A DNA stretch of 14,067 bases from CAYLPU01 sp964385635 (GCA_964385635.1 CAYLPU010000117.1:1-14067); one strand, 5' to 3'. Numbered from the stretch's first letter, positions 7,248 to 13,847 are shown. Numbers and translations: made by a program. Notes: generated by a model from the sequence alone, not told the origin.

Positions 7248-7844
7248 ATGACTGTCTTCACGGTCGGTCTGCTCTCCGATACTCACATCCCCCACCGGTT
7301 GAAGCGGTTGCCCGCATCGGTGCTTGACGCACTGGCTGGGGTTGACCTGATCCTGCACGCGGGTGACGTGGATGACCCGGCGGCGCTGGAGCCACTGCGG
7401 GCTGTCGCGCCGGTGCATGGGGTGCGGGGCAACGTCCACTTCCAGGAGTTCTCCGACGGTGGCGTGGCGCTGCCGGCTGTGGTCGAACTGCGGCTGGCCG
7501 GGTTTCACGTCGTGCTCACTCACGGCCACCGGTTTGGCCTGCTGGGTTTCTGCCGCAATATCGTGGACGTATTCGCTCTGCGGTTGGGGCTGCTGGCCAA
7601 GGGTGATTTCAACCGGCGCACCGGTCGTCGCCTGGCGCGGCTCTATCCCGAGGCGGACGTCATCGTCTTCGGCCACTCGCACCAGGCGCACGTCGAGCGG
7701 GTGGGGCGCGCATTGCTGGTCAACCCCGGCGCGGTCTGCCCCACGTGGGGGGAACGGCAGACGGTGGCGCGGCTACGATTGGGAGTCGGGAAACCGGAGG
7801 TGGAGATCGTGCCGCTGTTGATAGGATCTCACTCACAACTATAA
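7248..7844 (+). CDS. Metallophosphoesterase of the YfcE/MJ0936 phosphodiesterase family
   Basis: The protein is 198 aa from the ATG at 7248. An upstream in-frame extension to 7200 would add residues before the first beta strand and is not supported. The metal-site motifs are complete: LSDTHI (Asp11, His13), HAGDVDD (Asp40), RGN (Asn62), THGH (His92, His94) and FGHSH (His143, His145), followed by the usual LVNPGA. These are the ligands of the two-metal site of YfcE/MJ0936-type phosphodiesterases, which cleave phosphodiester model substrates; the natural substrate is not established. The position after Asn62 is Val-His rather than the common Cys-Asp. A helical insert of ~30 residues (101-131) lies between THGH and FGHSH. 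It is cytoplasmic, with no signal peptide. It appears to be transcribed from its own promoter. Confidence 0.88.
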   Translation: MTVFTVGLLSDTHIPHRLKRLPASVLDALAGVDLILHAGDVDDPAALEPLRAVAPVHGVRGNVHFQEFSDGGVALPAVVELRLAGFHVVLTHGHRFGLLGFCRNIVDVFALRLGLLAKGDFNRRTGRRLARLYPEADVIVFGHSHQAHVERVGRALLVNPGAVCPTWGERQTVARLRLGVGKPEVEIVPLLIGSHSQL

Positions 7845-7849
7845 TCCAT

Positions 7850-7863
7850 CACGTTTCACGTTT
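7850..7863 (+). repeat. Two-copy CACGTTT microsatellite between phosphodiesterase and acetyltransferase genes
   Basis: CACGTTT occurs twice in tandem directly after the phosphodiesterase stop. It is short, but its 7-bp unit size matches the larger 7-mer array in the glycosyltransferase gene. It may be a residual copy of a dispersed microsatellite; chance is not excluded. Confidence 0.3.
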
Positions 7864-7892
7864 GGGCGCATTTATAAGTTGGGGGAGTGTAT

Positions 7893-8456
7893 ATGAACTC
7901 TACAAATCCTTTCCGCGGCATCCGGATCCGGCTGACGGCCTTGACGCCAGCCGATCTCCCCACCATGGTCTGCTGGTATGAGGACGCCGGGTTCCTGCGG
8001 CTGTCCGATGCACGCCCGGCCCGTCCCAAGTCGGAGGCCGAATTGGCCCGCTGGCTGGAGGAACTGCAGAAAGACAAGTATACCTTCGCCTTTGCAGTCA
8101 GACTGCTTGACGGCGATGATTTGATCGGGTACGTTGAGCTTGACGGGATTATATGGCCGCACGGCGTTTGTGGATTTAGTGTCGCCATTGGAGATCGCGC
8201 CAACTGGGGAAAGGGCTACGGCTACGAGGCGGCGCGACTCGCGCTCGCTTTCGCCTTTGACGAACTCAACCTGCACCGCGTGACCGCGACGGTCTTCAGC
8301 AACAACGAGCGCTCCATAGCGCTGTTTGAGAAACTGGGCTTCCGACGCGAGGGAGTGTACCGGGAGTTCCTGCAGCGGGACGGCAGGCGCTACGATATGT
8401 ATCTGTATGGTCTCCTGCGTCCCGAGTGGGAAGCCCAAAATGCTTCCGTTTGTTGA
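7893..8456 (+). CDS. GNAT N-acetyltransferase, RimJ/RimL-like
   Basis: The protein is 187 aa. ATG 7893 is preferred over GTG 7887 because GGGGGAG at 7881-7887 then sits 5 nt upstream as Shine-Dalgarno. The GNAT fold is recognisable: an IRIRLTALTPADLPTMVCWYED opening typical of RimJ/RimL-type enzymes, a central beta strand IGYVELDGI, the acetyl-CoA pyrophosphate loop NWGKGYG (residues 104-110, the R/Q-x-x-G-x-G/A motif with Asn at the first position), and motif B HRVTATVFSNNERSIALFEKLGFRREGV. This family transfers acetyl groups to protein N termini or small amines such as antibiotics. The substrate cannot be read from the sequence. The gene starts 48 bp after the phosphodiesterase stop and ends 23 bp before the convergent membrane-protein gene. 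Confidence 0.88.
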   Translation: MNSTNPFRGIRIRLTALTPADLPTMVCWYEDAGFLRLSDARPARPKSEAELARWLEELQKDKYTFAFAVRLLDGDDLIGYVELDGIIWPHGVCGFSVAIGDRANWGKGYGYEAARLALAFAFDELNLHRVTATVFSNNERSIALFEKLGFRREGVYREFLQRDGRRYDMYLYGLLRPEWEAQNASVC

Positions 8457-8479
8457 GGAGATTCACGCGATCTATCTGC

Positions 8480-9166
8480 CTATGACGAGTGTGGAGTGGC
8501 CGTAGTTGTCGTAGTGGCGACTTCAGTCGCTTCTTCCGTTTCAACGACGACTGAAGACGTTACTACAGGCCATACGGGGCAGATCAGGAGCAGCGCGAAG
8601 CCGGCTGTGCAGGTGACCAGTCCCCAACCCAGGCCGAGAGGTGCATTGTACAGCGACACGACGAGGGGGCGGAGAAGGGCGAATTGCCACAGCGCAGGGG
8701 CAGCGCCGGCAAGCGATAGGAGCGCGACCAGGATGGACCGAGGGCGTCGGGATAGCCGGTAGGTCAGCAGGGTCAACAGCGTGAGCACCGTTCCTACAAT
8801 GGCGAGGGCCAGTTGTCGTGCGTACTGGGGGTCGCGTAGGAATTGGTAGGGGGGCAGGGCGGCGAGGGCCAGCAGGGCGGCGGCGAGGGTCAGGAAGAGG
8901 CGGTTGGGTAGTTGGTTGGCTGGCTTGTTGGCCAGGAGGCCGAGCAGGATGGCGGCGGCGAGCAGCGGCGTGAGGAACAGTTCGCGGATCATGGGTGCTA
9001 TACCGCCCTGTACCTGGGGGAAGAACTTGGCGAACTCCGCCAGTTCAAAGCCGGTCACAGTGAGGGCACTGGTCGGGTGGGGCACCCAGGGGCCGAAATA
9101 GCCCGTGATCACGAGAACGAGGCCAAGAAAGCAGATTGCGGATTCTGGGTTACGAGTTGCGCACAT
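8480..9166 (-). CDS. Polytopic membrane protein of unknown function, last gene of the polysaccharide operon
   Basis: The protein is 228 aa with about six hydrophobic segments, at roughly 11-28, 62-81, 88-106, 118-136, 144-166 and 172-196. The first loop contains TGYFGPWVPHPTSAL and the second segment follows MIRELFLTP. I recognise this arrangement as a recurring uncharacterised Chloroflexota membrane protein, but it has no assigned function. It starts 3 bp after the stop of the beta-flower gene, which indicates translational coupling. The C-terminal ~20 residues (201-219, VVVETEEATEVATTTTTAT) are encoded by an inverted repeat and are of low complexity, so they are probably an acquired tail rather than part of the fold. 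A role in cell-envelope or polysaccharide handling is inferred from position only. Confidence 0.7.
   Translation of the reverse strand: MCATRNPESAICFLGLVLVITGYFGPWVPHPTSALTVTGFELAEFAKFFPQVQGGIAPMIRELFLTPLLAAAILLGLLANKPANQLPNRLFLTLAAALLALAALPPYQFLRDPQYARQLALAIVGTVLTLLTLLTYRLSRRPRSILVALLSLAGAAPALWQFALLRPLVVSLYNAPLGLGWGLVTCTAGFALLLICPVWPVVTSSVVVETEEATEVATTTTTATPHSS
8511..8566 (-). repeat. REP-like inverted repeat encoding the C terminus of the membrane protein
   Basis: The arm at 8511-8530 and the reverse complement of 8547-8566 agree at 16 of 20 positions around a 16-nt loop. The left arm also contains its own perfect palindrome, GCGACT/AGTCGC at 8517-8522 and 8525-8530. The CTTCAGTCG core with flanking GTAGT resembles a dispersed repeat type I associate with Chloroflexota genomes. 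It lies close to the convergent gene ends and could also act as an mRNA 3'-end structure. Confidence 0.6.
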
Positions 9167-9169
9167 AGA

Positions 9170-9520
9170 TCATTCTTCCCAATCGGGCCGCAGGTCGGAG
9201 ATGTACTTGAAGACCTCGGACGCCTCCTCGAAGACGTCCACCAGGTTCCAGGGCTGTTCGGCGAAGAGAGGTGCCAGGGGCACCTTGGCCGGTGGCCTGA
9301 TCCTGGGGGGAGTGGGGGGCGCGGGGCGGCGCGGTCGCTGCCTGCGGACACGCTCGCGCAGGATGCGTCCATCGTCCGAGAGAAAACCCGCGTACTCCCC
9401 ATCGCAGGTGTAGATGTCTCTGCCTTCGAGCCAGCCAATCCAGTCACCACGAGTGTCGTAAAGATGGCCCTCGCGGATCAGGGCGACCCATTCGCCGTTC
9501 GTGGAGTAGATAGGTTTCAT
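9170..9520 (-). CDS. Small four-fold beta-flower domain protein
   Basis: The protein is 116 aa and its ATG overlaps the glycosyltransferase stop as ATGA. GGAGG (9532-9536) lies 11 nt upstream. Residues 1-55 consist of four tandem strand-turn units (IYSTNGEWVALI, LYDTRGDWIGWL, IYTCDGEYAGFL, plus a shorter fourth at LSDDGRIL), the signature of the four-fold beta-flower domain. Residues ~56-80 are an Arg/Pro linker. Residues ~85-116 are an acidic helix (WNLVDVFEEASEVFKYISDL). No catalytic residues are evident. The domain is generally uncharacterised; a binding or scaffold role is inference. Tight coupling to a glycosyltransferase and a membrane protein suggests a cytoplasmic accessory role in polysaccharide assembly. 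Confidence 0.65.
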   Translation of the reverse strand: MKPIYSTNGEWVALIREGHLYDTRGDWIGWLEGRDIYTCDGEYAGFLSDDGRILRERVRRQRPRRPAPPTPPRIRPPAKVPLAPLFAEQPWNLVDVFEEASEVFKYISDLRPDWEE

Positions 9521-10788
9521 CGCGATGTAGACCTCCGGTACTTGCCGGGCCGGCGGCGGCGGCGACGGTCAGGAGACCTTGCCGAACAGTCAGGAGACCT
9601 TGCCGAACGGAATGTGCTCAGGAGCCGCCGGGCGGCCTGCTCCCAGGTGAACCGGGCTGCCTGAGCGAGCCCACGGGTGATCATCCTCTGGCGCAGATCG
9701 GCGTCCTCCAGCACGCGGGCTAGCGCCTCGGCCAGTCCGTCGGCATCGAGTGGGTCCACCAGCAACGGTGCGTCGCCCGCGACTTCAGGGAGCGAGGAGG
9801 TCTTGGAGCAGACGACCGGGACGCCGCAGGCCATCGCTTCCAGCACGGGCAGCCCGAATCCTTCGTATAGCGATGGAAAGGCGAAGAGGACTGCGCCACG
9901 GTACAGCGCCGGCAGATCGGTATCGTCCACGAAGCCCAGCAGGCGCACGCGCTCGTCGTGTTTCTCCGCCTCGGCGAAGATGTTCTGGTAGAGCCAGCCC
10001 CGGCCACCGGCGATGAGGAGTTGGGTGGGGGGGTGGGTGGTCAGTTGGGTGAAGGCACGGATCAGGCGGACGTAGTTCTTGCGGGGTTGGAGGGTGCCTA
10101 CGGAGAGGACGTAGGGTTGTTCGCCGATGCCGTAGCAGGTTCGCAGCCGCTCCCGCTCTCCCGGCACCGGTTCTGGCCGGAAGCGAGGGGCCACCCCGCT
10201 GTAGAGTACCTCCGTCTTCTCCGGCGGGACGCCCAGGAGTTGGGTTAGATCGGCGCGGGTGGCTTCCGAGTCGGCCAGCACCAGGTCGGCGCGGGTGATG
10301 GAGCGGGGGACGACGCGCTCCAGGTAGCGGCGCAGCGCCGGCACGAACGTATCGGGATAGTGCAGGAACGAGAGGTCGTGGATGGTCAGGAGGGTGCGCG
10401 TGGCGCGGCGGGTGGGCGGGAGGACGAAGTCGGGGGAGTAGAAGACGTCGAGGGGGCCGGTGATGGTCTCGACCGGGATGGGCAGGCGAGCGCGGTGCCA
10501 TAGGCGGGCGAGCCATTCGTTGCTGAGCGGGAGGGTGCGGAACCGGATGCTGGGTGCTGGACACTGGATACTGGATACTTGACGCTGGGTGCTGGATGCT
10601 CGTAGTCTTTCGGCCTCCAGTTTCCAGTTTCCAGCATCCAGTCCGCCGGTGGCGGCGAAGATGACGTACTGGTGTGGGCTTTCCGACGCGCTCTCCAATG
10701 TCAGGAGCGCGGTCACCAGTTCGCGGGTGTAGCGGCCAATGCCAGCACGCTGGCGGGCCGCGGCGGTGTAGTCTATGCCGATCAACAT
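9517..10788 (-). CDS. GT4-family glycosyltransferase with repeat-derived insert and tail
   Basis: The protein is 423 aa with a GT-B fold. The N-terminal Rossmann half carries MLIGIDYTAAARQRAGIGRYTREL, the donor-side domain opens at SVGTLQPRKNY, and the E-x7-E motif lies in EGFGLPVLEAMACGVPVV (Glu309 and Glu317), with LPEVAGDAPLLVDP following. This is the retaining GT4 family (mannosyl/rhamnosyl/glucosyltransferase type), which adds a sugar to a growing lipid-linked glycan at the cytoplasmic membrane face. Donor and acceptor are not determinable. Two parts look acquired: residues ~50-81 are encoded by 7-bp arrays, and the Arg-rich tail from ~394 is encoded by two 21-bp repeats followed by low-complexity sequence. 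It starts 6 bp after the gtrA stop and overlaps the next gene by 4 bp. Confidence 0.88.
   Translation of the reverse strand: MLIGIDYTAAARQRAGIGRYTRELVTALLTLESASESPHQYVIFAATGGLDAGNWKLEAERLRASSTQRQVSSIQCPAPSIRFRTLPLSNEWLARLWHRARLPIPVETITGPLDVFYSPDFVLPPTRRATRTLLTIHDLSFLHYPDTFVPALRRYLERVVPRSITRADLVLADSEATRADLTQLLGVPPEKTEVLYSGVAPRFRPEPVPGERERLRTCYGIGEQPYVLSVGTLQPRKNYVRLIRAFTQLTTHPPTQLLIAGGRGWLYQNIFAEAEKHDERVRLLGFVDDTDLPALYRGAVLFAFPSLYEGFGLPVLEAMACGVPVVCSKTSSLPEVAGDAPLLVDPLDADGLAEALARVLEDADLRQRMITRGLAQAARFTWEQAARRLLSTFRSARSPDCSARSPDRRRRRRPGKYRRSTSR
9567..9608 (-). repeat. Two tandem 21-bp repeats (GGTCAGGAGACC family) in the glycosyltransferase 3' end
   Basis: Two 21-bp units (9567-9587 and 9588-9608) differ at one base. 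Each holds the core GTCAGGAGACCTTGCC. They encode SARSPD twice near the protein C terminus. Related units recur at 13801-13844 and 14008-14067. The core contains a short inverted repeat, GGTC/GACC. Confidence 0.75.
10546..10641 (-). repeat. Head-to-head 7-bp repeat arrays inside the glycosyltransferase gene
   Basis: On the + strand, eight tandem 7-mers of the form G-R-Y-R-CTG (GATGCTG, GGTGCTG, GACACTG, GATACTG and variants) span 10546-10601. After a 12-nt spacer, four 7-mers of the reverse-complement type (CCTCCAG, TTTCCAG twice, CATCCAG) span 10614-10641. The total is 96 bp, exactly 32 codons, so the frame is kept. The encoded stretch (residues ~50-81) falls between the first strand region and the conserved remainder of the N-terminal domain, a likely surface loop. 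Confidence 0.75.
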
Positions 10789-10794
10789 GAGAGA

Positions 10795-11289
10795 CTAGGA
10801 GACGTGGCGGAAGGTCCAGAGCCGGTTGACGAAGAAGTTCCAGAACAGCACCACGCCGGTGGCGATTACTTTCGCGCTGTTATAGGCCAGGTCGAAGTGG
10901 GCCATTCCGATGGCGAGAGCCAGCGCACCGGCAGGGCTGGCCAGCAGGCCCGCCTCGCCCAGGAGCCAGTGGTCTGATGCATAGAAGATCGCCGTGTTGA
11001 TGACCAGTCCGGCCAGGTTGACGACGGAGAACTGGACGAACTGCTTGCGCAAGGGATCATCGCGCGTCTCTGGATAGACCCACAGCCGGTTCCATACGAA
11101 GTTGCTGATGACGGCGGCGGTGAAGGAGCAAGTGTTGGCGAGTATCTTGGGGAAGCCGGCCAGTTGTACCAGCAGGTTGAGCAGGCCAAAGTCGATCACC
11201 GCTCCCAGCGCTCCGACGATGGAGAACTTGAGGAAGCGAGTGATATCTTTCTGGTTGGTGCGCGCAAGGATAGTCAGTTTAGCAATCAT
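10795..11289 (-). CDS. gtrA: GtrA-family membrane protein
   Basis: The protein is 164 aa with four predicted membrane segments, at roughly 20-42, 48-68, 85-108 and 122-155. Family signatures are FLKFSIVGALGAVIDFGLLNLL in the first helix, NFVWNRLWVYPE in the first half and the matching FFVNRLWTFR at the end. GtrA-like proteins are small four-helix membrane proteins linked to O-antigen and arabinogalactan synthesis. They are thought to help move polyprenyl-phosphate-linked sugars across the membrane, although the mechanism is unsettled. The ATG at 11289 lacks a Shine-Dalgarno sequence and lies 3 nt after the ligase stop, so translation probably depends on coupling. Its upstream sequence is an 8-bp repeat array. 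The glycosyltransferase gene follows after 6 bp. Confidence 0.88.
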   Translation of the reverse strand: MIAKLTILARTNQKDITRFLKFSIVGALGAVIDFGLLNLLVQLAGFPKILANTCSFTAAVISNFVWNRLWVYPETRDDPLRKQFVQFSVVNLAGLVINTAIFYASDHWLLGEAGLLASPAGALALAIGMAHFDLAYNSAKVIATGVVLFWNFFVNRLWTFRHVS

Positions 11290-11292
11290 AGT

Positions 11293-11356
11293 TCATTTGC
11301 TGATTTGCCGATTTGCCGATTTGCCGATTTGCTGATTTGCCGATTTGCTGATTTGC
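11293..11356 (-). repeat. Eight-copy 8-bp tandem array at the ligase/gtrA junction
   Basis: On the + strand, eight units of YGATTTGC (CGATTTGC four times, TGATTTGC three times, one TCATTTGC variant) run without gaps from 11293 to 11356. The array encodes the ligase tail (SKSANQQIGKSANRQISK) and its TCATTTGC unit supplies the ligase stop codon. The gtrA ATG is 3 nt beyond. Because 8 is not a multiple of 3, loss or gain of a unit shifts the frame. Confidence 0.85.
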
Positions 11357-12804
11357 CGTAGGACGAAGGCCAGTAGTCCCAGCAGGACGCCGATGTGCAG
11401 GTGGACGTTGTTGACGTAGAGGTTGTCGAGCAGGTGGTGGACGCTGAGATGGGTCCAGGTGCCCAGGAGCCCGATGGCGAGTCCGCGAAGATAGCCCTGG
11501 GCATGGCGGGTGGCCTGCCAGGTGTGGTAGAACACCGCGCCCCACAGGAGCAGGTAGGCGGCCAGGCCGATCAGTCCGGTCTCGGCAGCGATGTTGAGGT
11601 AGTAGTTGTGGGCGTGCCCCAGCGGGATGGGCCAGTTGATGAGCGCGAAGTCGCGGTAGGCCGGTTCGTAGCAGCCGAAGCCGACGCCGGTCCACAGGTT
11701 GTGACGCAACATCTCCAGCCCTGCCTGCCAGTGGGCCAGCCGCTCAATGACGGCGTAGTTGGCATCGTTGATGCCCACTCCGCGCACGTCCTCAAACCGC
11801 ACGTCCTGGGCGAAGTCGGTCAGGCGAGCGGCGACGGGGGCCGGCACCAGGCCGGCCGCGTACAGGCCCAAGGCTCCGACGACGAGCACGGCGACTAGCA
11901 ACAGCCCCCAGCGCGTCTTGCGCGGCAGCGCCACCGCCATCACCGACACCGCCGCCCCGAAGCCGAGCCACGCCCCCCGGCTCCAGGACATGCCCAGCGC
12001 TGCTCCCAGGATGATGGCGATAGTCAGTTGAGAAACCGGGTTTTTCAGAAAAAACCCGGTTTCTTTCCCCGAATTTTTGAGAAGATACATCCCCAACACC
12101 AGCGGCAGCATCAGCCCCAGGTAGCCCGCGTACGGGTTGGGCTGTTCGAAGGTGCCGTAGGCGCGGTAGAAACGGTCGCCGAGGATGGCGAAGTGTTCCG
12201 GCCCCTCACCGCGCAGCCCGAACTGCCATATACCCACGCCAGCCTGGAACAGCCCGGTCGCGAGCAGTGCGCCCAGCAGCCAGGGCAGGCGATGGGGTGT
12301 GAGATGGCTGCTGACGAAAAGAAACATGAGCGCGATCTGCACCCATTTGATCAGTTCGGGGACACCGTAGACCGGCAGTTCGACCGCATCCCACAGGGAT
12401 AGGAGCGCTGCGCCGAGGAAGAGCGAGAGCGGTAGGAGCAGGGGCGGGCTTTGCCGTGAGCGCTCAGCCGAACGATGGGGGAAACGAAAGTCCCGGCGGG
12501 CCAGGCCCCGCGCCAGCCAGATGGCCAGTGTCAGCGCGACGAAAACCTGGCCGATCTGGGCGGGCACTTGTATCACCTCGGCCCGCAGGTATGCCCACAG
12601 GGGGCCGAGAAAGAGCGCTCCGGCCAGCCCGGCCAAAGGTTCGATCACGGTCGCCACGCCGACGACGGTCAGTCCGACGAAGAGCACCCCGCCCAGGGGT
12701 GTGAGCCGGACGAGCAGCAGGCCGGCGACGAGGGCCAGCGCCAGCCCCAGGAGCGTGACCAGCGAACCGTTCCAGTCCAGCGTGCGACTCAGTATTCTAT
12801 CCAT
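11293..12804 (-). CDS. O-antigen polymerase/ligase (Wzy/WaaL-type, Wzy_C family)
   Basis: The protein is 503 aa with about 10-12 hydrophobic segments. The signature region includes FEQPNPYAGYLGLMLPLVLG, the loop after MSWSRGAWLGF, and a large periplasmic-type loop containing VIERLAHWQAGLEMLRHNLWTGVGFGCYEPAYRDF and GHAHNYYLNIAAETGLIGLAAYLLLW, which holds the conserved histidine-containing H-N-x-x-L/Y-N-x-x-x-E-x-G motif of this family. These enzymes join lipid-linked oligosaccharides into longer chains or onto an acceptor at the outer face of the membrane. Polymerase and ligase cannot be separated by sequence alone. A 34-bp perfect hairpin encodes residues ~248-258 and an 8-bp array encodes the last ~20 residues. 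The gene starts 22 bp after the decarboxylase stop. Confidence 0.85.
   Translation of the reverse strand: MDRILSRTLDWNGSLVTLLGLALALVAGLLLVRLTPLGGVLFVGLTVVGVATVIEPLAGLAGALFLGPLWAYLRAEVIQVPAQIGQVFVALTLAIWLARGLARRDFRFPHRSAERSRQSPPLLLPLSLFLGAALLSLWDAVELPVYGVPELIKWVQIALMFLFVSSHLTPHRLPWLLGALLATGLFQAGVGIWQFGLRGEGPEHFAILGDRFYRAYGTFEQPNPYAGYLGLMLPLVLGMYLLKNSGKETGFFLKNPVSQLTIAIILGAALGMSWSRGAWLGFGAAVSVMAVALPRKTRWGLLLVAVLVVGALGLYAAGLVPAPVAARLTDFAQDVRFEDVRGVGINDANYAVIERLAHWQAGLEMLRHNLWTGVGFGCYEPAYRDFALINWPIPLGHAHNYYLNIAAETGLIGLAAYLLLWGAVFYHTWQATRHAQGYLRGLAIGLLGTWTHLSVHHLLDNLYVNNVHLHIGVLLGLLAFVLRQISKSANQQIGKSANRQISK
12031..12064 (-). repeat. Perfect 15-bp hairpin element translated in frame within the ligase gene
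   Basis: AGAAACCGGGTTTTT at 12031-12045 is perfectly complementary to 12050-12064 around the 4-nt loop CAGA. In the ligase frame it reads approximately KETGFFLKNPVS, falling between two membrane helices. AACCGGGTTTTT palindromes are a known dispersed type in several phyla. In RNA this would be a very stable stem-loop inside the coding region. Confidence 0.8.
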
Positions 12805-12826
12805 TCCACCAGGTTTAGATGAGTGT

Positions 12827-13777
12827 CTATTCTAGCCCCAGTTTCTTCTTGAAGTACGTTACTGTTTGCCGCAGCCCCTCTTCCAGCCCCACCTGTGGTT
12901 CCCACCCCAGCGCGCGCCGTGCTTTGTTGATGTCGGGGCAGCGCACCTTGGGGTCGTCGGCGGTGCGGGCGTCGGTGGGAGTGACAAATTGGATGGGTGA
13001 ACTACTGCCGGTCAACTCGAGTACCTTGTGGGCGAAGTCAAGTATGGTCATCTCAGCGGGGTTGCCCAGGTTGACCGGGGTGGTCTCGTCGGAGTGGAAC
13101 AGGCGCACTATTCCTTCGACTATGTCGGAGACGTAGCAGAAGGAGCGGGTGCGGGATCCGTTGTCGTAGACGGTGAGTGGGTCGCCGCGCAGCGCCTGGA
13201 GGACGAAGTTGGGCACCACGCGCCCGTCGTCTGCCCGCATGCGGGTTCCGTACGTGTTGAAGATGCGAGCGATACGTGTGTCCACGCCGTGGTAGCGCTG
13301 GTAGGCCATGGCGAGCGCCTCGGCGAATCGTTTGCTCTCGTCGTAGACACCGCGCGGGCCAATGGGGTTGACGTTGCCCCAGTAGTCCTCGTGCTGGGGG
13401 TGCACCAACGGGTCGCCGTAGACCTCCGAGGTGGAAGCCAGCAAGTAACGAGCCCCCTTGTCCATCGTCAGTCCCAGCGTCTTGTGCGTGCCCAGCGCGC
13501 CCACCTTGAGGGTCTGGATGGGATAGTCAAGGTAGTCCACCGGGCTGGGCAGGCTGGCCAGGTGGAGCACCGCGTCGAGGGGACCTTCGATGAAGATGTA
13601 GTTGGTCACGTCGTGCTTGATGAAGTGGAAGCGCTCGTGCCCGGCCAGGTGGGCGATGTTGTCCGTGCTGCCGGTGCTCAGGTTGTCCATGGCGGTGACC
13701 TCGTGGCCATCGGCCAGCAACCGGTCGCAGAGATGGGAGCCGATGAAGCCGGCCCCGCCGGTGATGAGAATGCGCAT
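12827..13777 (-). CDS. UDP-glucuronate decarboxylase (UDP-xylose synthase), extended SDR family
   Basis: The protein is 316 aa, a typical length for bacterial UXS. The NAD-binding motif GGAGFIGS spans residues 7-14. The active site has S-T-S-E-V-Y-G (Glu118) and Y-D-E-S-K-R (Tyr145, Lys149). The stretch YWGNVNPIGPRGVYDESKRFAEALAMAYQR, with RIARIFNTYGTRM and RSFCYVSDIVEGI, is characteristic of UDP-glucuronate decarboxylases rather than UDP-glucose 4-epimerases. The reaction converts UDP-glucuronate to UDP-xylose plus CO2 with recycled NAD+, in the cytoplasm. UDP-xylose would feed the glycosyltransferase in the same operon. The start is supported by AAGGAG 6 nt upstream. The stop is 22 bp before the ligase gene. 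A 4,6-dehydratase-like activity is a less likely alternative. Confidence 0.88.
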   Translation of the reverse strand: MRILITGGAGFIGSHLCDRLLADGHEVTAMDNLSTGSTDNIAHLAGHERFHFIKHDVTNYIFIEGPLDAVLHLASLPSPVDYLDYPIQTLKVGALGTHKTLGLTMDKGARYLLASTSEVYGDPLVHPQHEDYWGNVNPIGPRGVYDESKRFAEALAMAYQRYHGVDTRIARIFNTYGTRMRADDGRVVPNFVLQALRGDPLTVYDNGSRTRSFCYVSDIVEGIVRLFHSDETTPVNLGNPAEMTILDFAHKVLELTGSSSPIQFVTPTDARTADDPKVRCPDINKARRALGWEPQVGLEEGLRQTVTYFKKKLGLE

Positions 13778-13783
13778 TTGTTA

Positions 13784-13789
13784 CTCCTT
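13784..13789 (-). promoter_or_regulatory. Shine-Dalgarno AAGGAG for the UDP-glucuronate decarboxylase
   Basis: AAGGAG on the - strand (13789 to 13784) lies 6 nt from the ATG at 13777, an ideal spacing. It is the clearest ribosome-binding site of the operon and supports the chosen start. Confidence 0.75.
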
Positions 13790-13800
13790 GTTTGAGGCTC

Positions 13801-13844
13801 GGTCAGGAGACCTTTGCCCATCGGTCAGGAGACCTTCGCCCATC
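13801..13844. repeat. Two tandem 22-bp repeats (GGTCAGGAGACC family) upstream of the polysaccharide operon
   Basis: Two 22-bp units at 13801-13822 and 13823-13844 each carry GGTCAGGAGACC followed by TTYGCCCATC, differing at one base. They lie between the candidate -10 box and the first gene of the operon. Together with the preceding GGCTC they match the copy at 14003-14030, so a slightly longer element is shared. Confidence 0.75.
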
Positions 13845-13847
13845 GGG

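Noticed and set aside
11293..11356. 8-bp array considered as a CRISPR
   Set aside because: Units are contiguous with no spacers and far too short; it is a tandem microsatellite.
13028..13795. 255-codon + strand frame opposite the UDP-glucuronate decarboxylase
   Set aside because: It is the mirror of a highly conserved SDR enzyme; the Val/Gly/Asp-rich translation is typical of a shadow frame.
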